DNA from: an uncultured Bacteriovorax sp.
GTDB taxonomy: Bacteria > Bdellovibrionota > Bacteriovoracia > Bacteriovoracales > Bacteriovoracaceae
Direction: 5' to 3'
Assembly: GCA_946482295.1 (NCBI GenBank)
Contig: CAMLRB010000095.1
Span: 1 to 13,207 of the forward strand
Length of the DNA stretch: 13,207 nt
A model generated the notes under the pieces. That model saw only the letters and a program-made list of their open reading frames with translations. It searched no databases and had not been told where the DNA came from. Below, piece after piece: positions 1 to 6,994 of the stretch. Numbering within the stretch: the stretch's first letter is position 1; each line of letters begins with the position of its first letter. A program made the position numbers and the translations under genes.

Positions 1-2618
1 ATAGTTCTGGTGTTACTTATACCTACAATAAAAATACACCGATTTCAGAAGTTGCACGAAATGCTCCTGGCTTAGGTGAGTCGTGGAAGCAAGCTTATAA
101 TTACACGCCACCAGCATCTACAACAACTTCAACTGGAACCAGCACTGATCTCCAAAGAGATTACAATAGATTTTTTGATGAAGTCCCAGTTGGAACAGTT
201 GTTCAAGTGGGAGGTGGTACTGTAACAAAAAATGCTGACGGGACTGCGACTTATAGAAATAGCTCGGGAACAAGTTACACTTATAGTAAAAGCACGCCAA
301 TCGATGAAGTTGCGAAAAATGCCCCCGGTATGGCCACATCTTGGAGTAGAGCTTACGGCTACACACTTCCTGCTAGCGAGGTACCTTTTAATTCAGTGGA
401 AGAGTATATTGAGTGGGAAAAAAAGATAAAGATGAACGCCAAGTTCAATCCCAATTATAAAGTTCCCGATTACATCCGCATGGCGTTCATGATCACAGGT
501 CCCGAAAGTGCGTATGGCCGTTATCTCTTTATGAAAAATAATCCGCAATATATCAAAGACTTTGAAAATATCCACAGCGGAAAATTAAGTCAGCATCCAA
601 CTGACGGTACAACAATTATTAAAAGTAACGTCGATAAAATGCCACCAGAAATAGCGAAATATTATCGTGAAAATCCTGATGCGCTTCTTGCTTCTGAAGG
701 ATTCGGAACAGATCCGGTACTTACTAGAATGCTCTACACTGGTGAGATTACACTTCCAAAGAATATCAATAAAACAGAATGGCTGAGAACTCACGCTTGG
801 ACACCAAATGGTATTATTGAACAAAATAATCCTGTTGCCTATTCAGCCGCCGGATATAGAGGGCTCAATGGGGACGGAGGTTATCTTTTAAATCGAATTG
901 ATCCTGCGACTGGAAAAGTTATTGAGACTCCACAGTGGGAAGGATCACCTGGTTTAGAATTTGAAGAAGATAAAGGTGCTGCCGTTAGAGGTGTTCGATT
1001 AGCAGGAGTACGTTCGACTGAATTAACTAAAGGTCCTCATGTATCAACTGAATATCCAAAGGGGGCAGAAGTTTCTACTGTCTACCCAAAAATTGCTGAT
1101 GATCCTAGAGCGCTTAACCAATCTTCTACGATGCTTAAAAACGATATCATTCAAACAGGTGTCGTTTATGCGAATGGTAGTGGAGTAATGAGACATATTG
1201 GAAGTGCAGATCAAGTTTATTCTGTAACGATGTTAGCTCAGAATTCTATGTTTGCTACCTCTTCTATAGGAGCAGTAGATCAGTTTCAAGGAAAGCTCGC
1301 TGAAACAGTAATGAGTAAATGTAATAATAGCTCCCTCGTGCAATCTGCAAGTTTAGATGGATCATATCAACTCTATTCTCAATCATGTGTGATAAATGAA
1401 CTTGTGACTGGAGCTACGGGAATTTTTAAAGAGATGGATGGTCTAGAAAAGCAAATTATCGAAGACGAAAAGGCCCAAGGTCAGGCCGGTAAAGAAAATA
1501 ATGATCGCGAAGCTAAGATCAAAGCTGAAAAGAAAAAAATGGATGAAACAAACGCTAAGATCAAAAAAGCTATTGATGATTTAAAAACTGCGAAAGAAGC
1601 GCAGAAAAAAGCTCAGGAAGCTCTAGCGAAAGCAAAAGAGGCCTTGGCGGCTGCAAATGCTACTAAATGTCCTGAAGATGATGATGGGAGCTGTGCAAGT
1701 TCAAAAGCTACTGCAATTGAAGCAGCAACAAAAGCAGTTGCAAGTGCAGAAAAAGAATTGGCAGGCGCAGAGAAAAAGCTAATAGCAGCTACTTCTAAAA
1801 TGGTTAATCTTCTCGTTGAAAAATATGGAAATGAAACATCAGTTGTTATGTCTTTATTAACGGGAACAATCATGGGGGAGACAGACAGTGGAGATGTTTC
1901 ATTTAAAGTAAATGGAAATGATTTCACTCTCATAGATCTTGGAGATGAGATTAAAAAACTTACAGGAACGAGTGCCGAAAGAGCAGAACAAATGATCGGC
2001 GGTGAACCAAGTGAAGAAAGAACTCTTAGCTATTTTGAAGACGTCATCCAAGGATATGAAAATAATGAAGATAATGGTTCAAGAACTGGATTGCATGATT
2101 CTTCAGACACAGTATCGAGTATTTCAGGACCAAGAGGTGATGCCTTAACTGAAATTCTAGATGTCTTTGGCTCAATGGAAAATGGAGCTGACTATCTTGA
2201 AAACATCGCTCTAGCAGTTACAGAATACGCTAATAATGAATCAGATAAGCTCATAACTGCAATGGAAAACATGAAGACCCCAGCTGGACGAGTTGGAGAA
2301 ATTGCTAATAAAATTCAAGAGAAAAAGACTCTGATTGAAAACTACAAAAAGATGATGAAAATCTTATTGTCTACACTAGATCAAAACCTTGGATTATTTA
2401 GAAATTTTTTTAATGCAACAAAAGACGCCTTAGCTGCAAATTCAGCATCTACTGTACCTCTTGATTATTACAATTACTTGCTGACATTCAACACTGCTGA
2501 TTTAAACAAGAAACTTAATGAAGGCTATTTTTCTAAAGTTGATTATGTAAAAATTCAAAAAGAGCATGAATGCCTCATTAATAATGGGAAAAAGAATACA
2601 TGTGTAGTGGCCAATTAA
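1..2618 (+). CDS. Large repeat- and coiled-coil-containing protein, 5'-partial, function unknown
   Basis: The frame is open from base 3 to the TAA at 2616-2618, giving 871 visible residues. The true start lies left of the window; the GTG at 207 is only an internal codon, because the sequence before it continues a protein repeat. The N-terminal part carries two copies of a 39-residue unit with an 86-residue period (26 of 39 identical). A short VSTEYPK/VSTVYPK duplication follows at 1041-1091. Bases about 1430-1800 encode a long Lys/Glu/Ala-rich coiled coil. It is broken by an acidic loop flanked by two cysteines (1668 and 1692), which looks like a helical hairpin that a disulfide could close. 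The C-terminal 300 residues are mixed, with two more Cys near the end (EHECLINN, NTCVVAN). I recognise no catalytic domain. Exported or surface location is inferred from the cysteines and low-complexity style; the signal peptide would be off-window. It is probably co-transcribed with the gene 22 bases downstream. Confidence 0.85.
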   Translation, partial: SSGVTYTYNKNTPISEVARNAPGLGESWKQAYNYTPPASTTTSTGTSTDLQRDYNRFFDEVPVGTVVQVGGGTVTKNADGTATYRNSSGTSYTYSKSTPIDEVAKNAPGMATSWSRAYGYTLPASEVPFNSVEEYIEWEKKIKMNAKFNPNYKVPDYIRMAFMITGPESAYGRYLFMKNNPQYIKDFENIHSGKLSQHPTDGTTIIKSNVDKMPPEIAKYYRENPDALLASEGFGTDPVLTRMLYTGEITLPKNINKTEWLRTHAWTPNGIIEQNNPVAYSAAGYRGLNGDGGYLLNRIDPATGKVIETPQWEGSPGLEFEEDKGAAVRGVRLAGVRSTELTKGPHVSTEYPKGAEVSTVYPKIADDPRALNQSSTMLKNDIIQTGVVYANGSGVMRHIGSADQVYSVTMLAQNSMFATSSIGAVDQFQGKLAETVMSKCNNSSLVQSASLDGSYQLYSQSCVINELVTGATGIFKEMDGLEKQIIEDEKAQGQAGKENNDREAKIKAEKKKMDETNAKIKKAIDDLKTAKEAQKKAQEALAKAKEALAAANATKCPEDDDGSCASSKATAIEAATKAVASAEKELAGAEKKLIAATSKMVNLLVEKYGNETSVVMSLLTGTIMGETDSGDVSFKVNGNDFTLIDLGDEIKKLTGTSAERAEQMIGGEPSEERTLSYFEDVIQGYENNEDNGSRTGLHDSSDTVSSISGPRGDALTEILDVFGSMENGADYLENIALAVTEYANNESDKLITAMENMKTPAGRVGEIANKIQEKKTLIENYKKMMKILLSTLDQNLGLFRNFFNATKDALAANSASTVPLDYYNYLLTFNTADLNKKLNEGYFSKVDYVKIQKEHECLINNGKKNTCVVAN
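3..119 (+). repeat. Protein-level repeat, copy 1
   Basis: This encodes 39 residues from SSGVTYTYNKNTPI to YNYTPPAS. It aligns without gaps to 261-377, with 26 of 39 residues identical and clear synonymous divergence in the DNA, so it is an old duplication under protein-level constraint. The preceding part of this copy lies outside the window. Confidence 0.85.
261..377 (+). repeat. Protein-level repeat, copy 2
   Basis: This is the second copy of the 39-residue unit, SSGTSYTYSKSTPI to YGYTLPAS, offset by 258 bases (86 codons) from the first. Shared positions include TYTY-type aromatics, NAPG, SW and AY. The unit may start earlier, at the GGGTVTKNADG stretch from 210, whose partner is off-window. 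Confidence 0.85.
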
Positions 2619-2640
2619 TAAAAAGTAAGGATACGGAAAA

Positions 2641-3411
2641 ATGACAATGAGATGGAATAAGATTTTGATCATATGGCCAATAGCATTTATGGCATCTGCT
2701 TATGGAGCAGATGCCCCTAGTGGATGTTTGGTGAAAACAAAGAATAAAGTGCTCTTTGATCCTCAATGTAAATGTTTGGAAAAAAAGCTCTGTGCGAGTC
2801 CGACTAAAATAGTCTATAAAGATTCTAATTTTTCTCAAAAAAATGTCGACGGTAAATTTCTTTATTCAGACAAAGAGAAGAAAATCCACAAAGACTCGTA
2901 CGAATCATACAACAAAATCATGGAGCTTAAATCCCAAGGAAAAGGTGACTCGGAAGAAATCAAAGAGCACTATATGAAACTTGCGAAATTAAACGCCGAA
3001 GTTTTTGAAAGTTACAAAAAAAATCATCCAGACACTCACAAACTTATTGTTAACGCCAACGAGAGAGCTAAAAAGAGGATAAGTGAAAAGCAGGCCAAAA
3101 GAATGAAAGGAATGCCGACCATTGATACTAATTCACTCGCAGAAGCCTCTCCCACTAAGATAGAGGAGGGCAAGAAAATAGTTGTCCCAACTGCTCAAGT
3201 AGTGCGTTCAGAAGCATCATCATCACCTGCCTCGGTTTCGAATCCGGTTATTGGCAGAGAGCAACTATCGAATGAAGATAAGAAGCATATCCTGAAAAAT
3301 ATAAAGTACTCTGATAAAGAAAGAAATAATGAAGATTCAATTTTCGATATCATTTCAAAAAAGTATGTTAATAGAGCTTATAAAGATTTGTTAGCGCCAA
3401 ATGAAGATTAA
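2641..3411 (+). CDS. Exported cysteine-containing protein, function unknown
   Basis: This is a 256-residue protein with an N-terminal signal peptide: Arg/Lys, then a hydrophobic core (ILIIWPIAFMASA), with cleavage likely after AYG. The start is ATG at 2641, with AAGG at 2627-2630 ten bases upstream; a second ATG two codons later would also give a signal peptide. The mature N-terminus has a Cys cluster of the form C-x14-C-x-C-x6-C (about residues 29-52), consistent with disulfides outside the cytoplasm. The middle is a Lys/Glu-rich helical stretch and the C-terminal third has a Ser/Pro/Ala linker (SEASSSPASVS). It follows the large protein by 22 bases on the same strand, so the two are probably one transcription unit and may act together at the envelope. 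I recognise no family, and the function is unknown. Confidence 0.82.
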   Translation: MTMRWNKILIIWPIAFMASAYGADAPSGCLVKTKNKVLFDPQCKCLEKKLCASPTKIVYKDSNFSQKNVDGKFLYSDKEKKIHKDSYESYNKIMELKSQGKGDSEEIKEHYMKLAKLNAEVFESYKKNHPDTHKLIVNANERAKKRISEKQAKRMKGMPTIDTNSLAEASPTKIEEGKKIVVPTAQVVRSEASSSPASVSNPVIGREQLSNEDKKHILKNIKYSDKERNNEDSIFDIISKKYVNRAYKDLLAPNED

Positions 3412-3461
3412 GAAATTATTAAAAGTGAGATAAATCGGGACACTATTTTAATGACATTGAA

Positions 3462-3833
3462 ATGGTCGTCGAAGGTCGTGATAAAATTTTTGTCATGGCC
3501 ATTGTCTTTAACATAACAGACGGTAAAAAGAAAAAGTCAGTCATTCTTCAGGACACACTTACTATTGGTAGAAGTTCAAAGAATGATGTTGTGGCCGATT
3601 CAGAAAAAGTCAGTGCTTTTCATGGTCAGTTCTACCGTTCAGCTTCAAGTATTTTCTACAAAGACCTTAATTCAACAAATGGTTCATTTGTTAATGACGA
3701 TAAAGTTGATGTATGCCGCTTTTATCTTGAAGATAAATTGCGTATAGATGGTATCACCATAACGATTGATAAATCACAGTTAACAGCAGAAGAACGACAG
3801 AAGCTTACAAAGTTTCCTTCGCTTGTTACTTAA
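3462..3833 (+). CDS. Stand-alone FHA-domain protein
   Basis: This is a 123-residue protein made of almost one FHA domain, a phosphothreonine-peptide reader. The key residues are all visible: GRSSKNDV (Gly-Arg loop), VSAFHG (Ser-x-x-His) and DLNSTNGSFVN (Asn-Gly). It should therefore be binding-competent. There is no signal peptide or membrane span, so it is cytoplasmic, and it would partner with a Ser/Thr kinase substrate, none of which is encoded in the window. The start is uncertain: the domain begins exactly at a second ATG (3495, MAIVFNI), giving 112 residues, while ATG 3462 adds VVEGRDKIFV. Neither has a convincing ribosome binding site. The gene is 50 bases downstream of the exported protein and could be the third gene of that unit or have its own promoter. 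Its 3' end overlaps the convergent surface-protein gene by 8 bases. Confidence 0.87.
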   Translation: MVVEGRDKIFVMAIVFNITDGKKKKSVILQDTLTIGRSSKNDVVADSEKVSAFHGQFYRSASSIFYKDLNSTNGSFVNDDKVDVCRFYLEDKLRIDGITITIDKSQLTAEERQKLTKFPSLVT

Positions 3834-4770
3834 GCATTCTTCCATCATTGATTTGGCCTGTCTTAATAGTATCCGTATGATCAACGTAGATGATTGAACG
3901 AGCATATAAAGCTCCCGTGATGAGACCTTCATAAAATTCAACGCTCGCATTTGGGGCTAAAACTGTACCAGGAATTCCAAAGACACCATCGGCAGTATTC
4001 ATGATAAACATGGATTCAGCATCAACAAAATTCCAAACAATGTCTGCTGGAGTGACGGACCCATCCAGTACAACGTTTGTTCCTCGCAATTCAATGCTTT
4101 TACCTTTGACATTAATAATAACTTTCTGGCCAATGTTTGCACGAATGACAAAAGTTTCATTCTTTTTGATTGGATTTTTATCAGCATCAATTGAAACAAC
4201 ATTCAAGTATGTATTAGCTTCAATGATTATCTCACCATTAATGATTTTTGGTTCTGAAGTGCGTGCTAGGGAGAAATTCTCAGCAGACATGTTGTGCATT
4301 TGTGTATTGAGTTCTTCAACATTTGCCGTAGGATCAATTTTTCTTTTTTCGAAAGAGCCAATGCCAGAACTGATCGTCGCAGGTCTCTTAGGAGCAATCA
4401 CAACGTCTGCGCCTGAATTTTTAAGTGTAACGTCCCCATTTGATCTGACAGGACCATTGGCCCCAGTCTTAAGAATTGTGACTCCATTCATTCCTTCGAT
4501 TCCATGTTCTACACTTCCTTAGGCCATGGTCGCAATTCCACTTGAAATCAGAGAAAGACACTTCGTTTTATTTAAATAAAAATTCTGGAGGTAAACATCA
4601 CCACCGGCGACAACTGTTCCTTGAAAATCAGAATGAAGACCTTCAATTGATGTAGTGGTGAACACAACGACTTCTTTAAGATCCTTAATTTTACAGAGAT
4701 CACTCGAACCATAAACATTTAAGCTTGAGAGAGCGAGTACTGTCGTTATTAGTGATGATAGAGATTTCAT
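3826..4770 (-). pseudogene. Choice-of-anchor A type exported surface protein, split by an in-frame stop
   Basis: Two reading frames in the same register, 4770-4519 and 4518-3826, together make one protein of about 314 residues interrupted by a single TAA at codon 84 (4519-4521). The N-terminal piece begins MKSLSSLITTVLALSS with a signal peptide (cleavage near VYG). It then shows the family's opening pattern: a short strand region followed by GTVVAGGDVYLQN. The second piece carries the family's closing signature, IVWNFVDAESM followed by GTVLAPNASVEF and the GALYARSI strand. This is the typical choice-of-anchor A (ice-binding/adhesin-like beta) domain end. No C-terminal anchor or sorting helix follows. 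A good ribosome binding site (TAAGGA, 8 bases before the ATG at 4770) exists for the first piece. The ATG at 4491 that opens the downstream piece has GAAGGA directly abutting it and lacks a signal peptide. No other stop occurs in 230 downstream codons, so the lesion is recent, is read through, or is a sequence error. Confidence 0.72.
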
Positions 4771-4849
4771 AGGCCTATTCCTTAGAAAGTATTTTTTAAT
4801 ACGATAACATTGAAGTTTTCACAGTGAAGGTGACCTGTATTTTTTACGT

Positions 4850-4896
4850 TCCCTTCGGGACAGAAGCTGATTTGTATCAGGGGTTTGTGTCCCGAA
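4850..4896. other. Nested inverted repeat, possible structured RNA or operator
   Basis: TTCGGGACA (4854-4862) and TGTCCCGAA (4888-4896) are a perfect 9-base inverted repeat. Inside lies a second hairpin, CTGAT-TTGT-ATCAG (4867-4880). The left arm can alternatively fold on itself as TCCC-TTC-GGGA (4850-4860), so two pairings exclude each other. No T tract follows on either strand, which argues against an intrinsic terminator. It lies upstream of the minus-strand surface protein and of the plus-strand miniprotein, so it could belong to either leader or be a protein-binding site. Confidence 0.45.
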
Positions 4897-4942
4897 ACAT
4901 TCATGGCGCCCTGTAATTTCTTCGATAGGTTATACAAATATC

Positions 4943-4946
4943 GAGG
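4943..4946 (+). promoter_or_regulatory. Ribosome binding site of the membrane miniprotein
   Basis: GAGG with a 6-base spacer (CTGTCT) before ATG 4953. It is the main reason for calling the following very short frame a gene. Confidence 0.5.
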
Positions 4947-4952
4947 CTGTCT

Positions 4953-5057
4953 ATGATGCAAAAAATTAAAGAAGATAAAAAAGTTGTATTGATGATTATT
5001 CTCCCAATGAATATTTTCATCTGGATATTTGTCTTCTATATGGCCCTCTTTACCTAA
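4953..5057 (+). CDS. 34-residue single-span membrane miniprotein (candidate)
   Basis: A short frame begins ATG ATG and ends TAA at 5055-5057. It encodes a charged N-terminus (MMQKIKEDKK) followed by about 23 hydrophobic residues (VVLMIILPMNIFIWIFVFYM and on), ending ALFT. This is a textbook one-span membrane peptide with positive residues on the cytoplasmic side, placing its N-terminus inside. A GAGG box sits 6 bases upstream. I recognise no family. It lies in a 400-base gap between the interrupted surface-protein gene and the small exported protein at 5171, on the latter's strand and 113 bases before it. Small size means chance cannot be excluded, but the length, spacing, composition and ribosome binding site agree. 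Confidence 0.5.
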   Translation: MMQKIKEDKKVVLMIILPMNIFIWIFVFYMALFT

Positions 5058-5170
5058 TCAAAAAGCAATTTAAGTATCAAAAAGTCCCCGAAAAATTGGT
5101 ATCTCGTGTGCAATAAGAGAATTCAGAAGGCAGCAAGAAGCGGCCGATATCATTAACACCGGAGTTCAGG
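5058..5170. other. Short non-coding stretch
   Basis: I see no frame, clear promoter or terminator here apart from the GGAG box at 5161-5164, which serves the ATG at 5171 with a 6-base spacer. Confidence 0.5.
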
Positions 5171-5431
5171 ATGAACATGGGAAAAGCAATTCTTCTTTCA
5201 TTAATCGCTCATCTTTTGTTATCAAATGTTGCTCACGGAAATGAGCCACAATTAATCGTCTACAATAAATTCGCTGAAAAATTAGTTGAAAGAAACGAGA
5301 AAAAGGATAATGAACTTTCAAAATACTCCATAAACAATGAAGAATTAATCGAACTCAAAAGCTTTAAAACATCTAAAAAAATTATTATAAAAACTCTAGC
5401 CAACAATCTTAAGAAAGATGGACGATCTTAG
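5171..5431 (+). CDS. Small exported protein, function unknown
   Basis: An 86-residue protein with a clear signal peptide: MNMGK, hydrophobic core AILLSLIAHLLLSNVA, likely cleavage after AHG. The mature part is about 63 residues and highly charged (many Lys, Glu, Asn), probably helical, with no Cys. The start ATG 5171 has GGAG six bases upstream. I recognise no family. It could share a transcript with the membrane miniprotein upstream. The 3' end overlaps the convergent LysR-type gene by four bases, with TAG (5429-5431) and the opposite strand's TAA interleaved. No intrinsic terminator separates the two, so antisense read-through is possible. Confidence 0.75.
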   Translation: MNMGKAILLSLIAHLLLSNVAHGNEPQLIVYNKFAEKLVERNEKKDNELSKYSINNEELIELKSFKTSKKIIIKTLANNLKKDGRS

Positions 5432-6306
5432 ACGTTTAGTTTTTTTAATTCGCTCATCAAGAAATTTTTGAAGATGTCTTTATGTTCTTCAACGAATCTT
5501 TGGTCAGCGGTGATGAGAGAAAGTTGATAATCAATTTTTTTGTCACTCAAAAGAATGAGCTTTTTTTCTTTGAGCTCTTCTCTAATGCTTGAAAGTGGTA
5601 GTATCGCTATGGCCTTTTCATTGTGAAGATATTTCTTCAGCAATCTGTGGCTGTTAACAGAAATGTTAATGTTAAGGTTTTTTACTTTTCTCTTCCCAAA
5701 TGCCTTTTCCATAAAGAAACGAAGAAGAGAATCATCACGATGATATGTTGCGTATTCATAATCATTAATTTTTGTATCATCAAACGTCATCTTTTTATTT
5801 CCTACTAGCACAGAAGAATCATTGAGCACTGGGAAAGCTCTGAGGCCCCGAGGATTTGGAAGATCAAAGACAAGACCAAAATCGAGTAGACCGGCCTTAA
5901 CATCCGCAATAATTTGAGAGGATTGTTTTAGTTCCAACTGAAAACGGATATCAGGATTGAATTGCTTAAATGCCGAAATTATCTCAAATAGATATTGCTC
6001 TCCTGGTTCCACTATACTTCCAATGCGTATTAAACCTTGAAGACTCTTAGTTTGATTTTTTAAATCATTCCAACTTTGATTCATTTCATTGATAAGAGGA
6101 CGAAACTTCAGCATGAGCTGAACTGCTTCTTCGGTAGGCTTAACTGATTTTTTAGTTCGCAAGAACAGCTTATGGCCCAAATCCTCTTCTAGTTTTAAAA
6201 TATGTTTACTGACTGCTGGCTGGGCCATGCCTAACTTTTGGGCAGCCTGAGTGAAAGAACAAGTCTCATAAAGGATCAGAAAAGTCTCAAGTTCGCGAAT
6301 ATTCAT
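5428..6306 (-). CDS. LysR-type transcriptional regulator
   Basis: A 292-residue protein of normal LysR length. Residues 1-60 are the winged helix-turn-helix (MNIRELETFLILYE, SFTQAAQKLGMAQPAVSKHI, then LEEDLGHKLFLR). A linker helix and a substrate-binding-like C-terminal domain begin near residue 87 (GLIRIGSIVEP) and include GLLDFGLVFD. The inducer is unknown. I start at ATG 6306, which has AGG nine bases upstream; a TTG nine bases further up (6315) is in frame but has no ribosome binding site. A candidate minus-strand promoter lies at 6353-6380. Four GTTAT repeats and an ATAAC-N5-GTTAT palindrome cover the leader and start, suggesting autoregulation. The divergent neighbours (secreted protein plus Fic enzyme) are the natural candidate targets, as LysR regulators often control the divergent unit. 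Confidence 0.93.
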   Translation of the reverse strand: MNIRELETFLILYETCSFTQAAQKLGMAQPAVSKHILKLEEDLGHKLFLRTKKSVKPTEEAVQLMLKFRPLINEMNQSWNDLKNQTKSLQGLIRIGSIVEPGEQYLFEIISAFKQFNPDIRFQLELKQSSQIIADVKAGLLDFGLVFDLPNPRGLRAFPVLNDSSVLVGNKKMTFDDTKINDYEYATYHRDDSLLRFFMEKAFGKRKVKNLNINISVNSHRLLKKYLHNEKAIAILPLSSIREELKEKKLILLSDKKIDYQLSLITADQRFVEEHKDIFKNFLMSELKKLNV

Positions 6307-6308
6307 AT

Positions 6309-6353
6309 ATAACAACCTGTTATTTATCGAAATTAGTTATTCCGTTATGTTAT
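6309..6353. promoter_or_regulatory. GTTAT repeat cluster at the start of the LysR gene
   Basis: GTTAT occurs at 6319, 6336, 6344 and 6349, and ATAAC at 6309 forms the palindrome ATAAC-AACCT-GTTAT with the first copy. The cluster overlies the expected transcription start and leader of the regulator and lies within the divergent intergenic region. Operator function is inferred. Confidence 0.35.
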
Positions 6354-6380
6354 TAATACCATAAACGAATAGTATTTCAA
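6353..6380 (-). promoter_or_regulatory. Candidate sigma-70 promoter of the LysR gene
   Basis: Read on the minus strand, TTGAAA (6380-6375) is separated by 16 bases from TATTAA (6358-6353). This matches the -35 box at 5 of 6 and the -10 box at 4 of 6 positions. It would give a leader of roughly 40 bases before ATG 6306. Confidence 0.4.
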
Positions 6381-6423
6381 AAGGTCCTTCCAAATGCTGT
6401 AAACACTACTCATCAACATAAAT

Positions 6424-6428
6424 GGAGG
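6424..6428 (+). promoter_or_regulatory. Ribosome binding site that decides the GTG start at 6434
   Basis: GGAGG with a 5-base spacer (CCAAA) precedes GTG 6434. It overlaps the ATG at 6422, which itself has no ribosome binding site, so the GTG is preferred. Confidence 0.75.
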
Positions 6429-6433
6429 CCAAA

Positions 6434-6994
6434 GTGAAAAAAGAAGTTCTGCTCTCAAGTCTTATTCTCGCGACATCAATTACTCCGCAATCATTCGCTC
6501 AAGCTGAATCGATACTCAATCAGGCCGCAACTACGAACTCAAAAACATTTCAAACACCTTTGTTTTATGTACGTAATCCATTTACTTCAAGAAATTTTGA
6601 AATTTATGCCGTAATCACAATGACGAAAGAAGGTTACAAATTAGAAGATCTTAACTTTGGAAAAGTTACTCATCACGTTCAATTTCAATTTTTTAATAAG
6701 GATGGTTCAGAATTTAAAGAATTTGAACTTCAAGAAAGTGACGATGGGGGATGGTTCATGGAGCTACGAGGAGCTTCTTCAACTCACAAATCTTATGTCC
6801 TTTGGAGTTGCTCTTCCACTTTGAATTGCGGATTTGAATCTCCTGGGTTTGTTCATGTAAGTTTTGATGAACAAAATCCTAAGAAAGAAATACATTACAC
6901 GGTTAATTTACCAGTTTTTCATTCTACTGAAAATGAAATCCAAAAAGATCGCATTCATATTCATTTTGATGCTGATTTTTCACTGACAAAATAA
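6434..6994 (+). CDS. Secreted protein coupled to a Fic enzyme, function unknown
   Basis: A 186-residue protein started at GTG 6434 on the strength of the GGAGG box. The in-frame ATG at 6422 would add MEAK before the signal peptide. The N-terminus MKKEVLLSSLILATSITPQSFAQA is a classic Sec signal, cleaved near FAQA. The mature part reads as beta-rich (alternating hydrophobic strands such as HHVQFQFF and KSYVLW), with one close Cys pair (WSCSSTLNCGF) likely to form a disulfide in the periplasm. I recognise no domain. The stop codon overlaps the next gene's start (TAATG at 6992-6996), so the two are translationally coupled. It is divergent from the LysR-type regulator, which may control it. Whether it works with the Fic protein across the membrane or is merely co-expressed cannot be told. 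Confidence 0.82.
   Translation: MKKEVLLSSLILATSITPQSFAQAESILNQAATTNSKTFQTPLFYVRNPFTSRNFEIYAVITMTKEGYKLEDLNFGKVTHHVQFQFFNKDGSEFKEFELQESDDGGWFMELRGASSTHKSYVLWSCSSTLNCGFESPGFVHVSFDEQNPKKEIHYTVNLPVFHSTENEIQKDRIHIHFDADFSLTK

Noticed and set aside
1613..1933. 106-residue minus-strand frame
   Set aside because: It is the antisense shadow of the Ala/Lys/Glu coiled coil, whose low-complexity codons leave the reverse frame open.
207..2618. GTG at 207 as the start of the large gene
   Set aside because: The frame is open to base 3 and the upstream codons encode a repeat copy, so the gene is partial at the left edge.
4001..4522. 173-residue plus-strand frame
   Set aside because: It lies opposite the choice-of-anchor A gene, whose family motifs are clear. 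It has no recognisable domain.
4854..4896. Intrinsic terminator
   Set aside because: No T run follows the stem on either strand, and the loop is long.
6422..6433. ATG 6422 as the start of the secreted protein
   Set aside because: It has no ribosome binding site, whereas GGAGG is placed correctly for GTG 6434 and gives a cleaner signal peptide.
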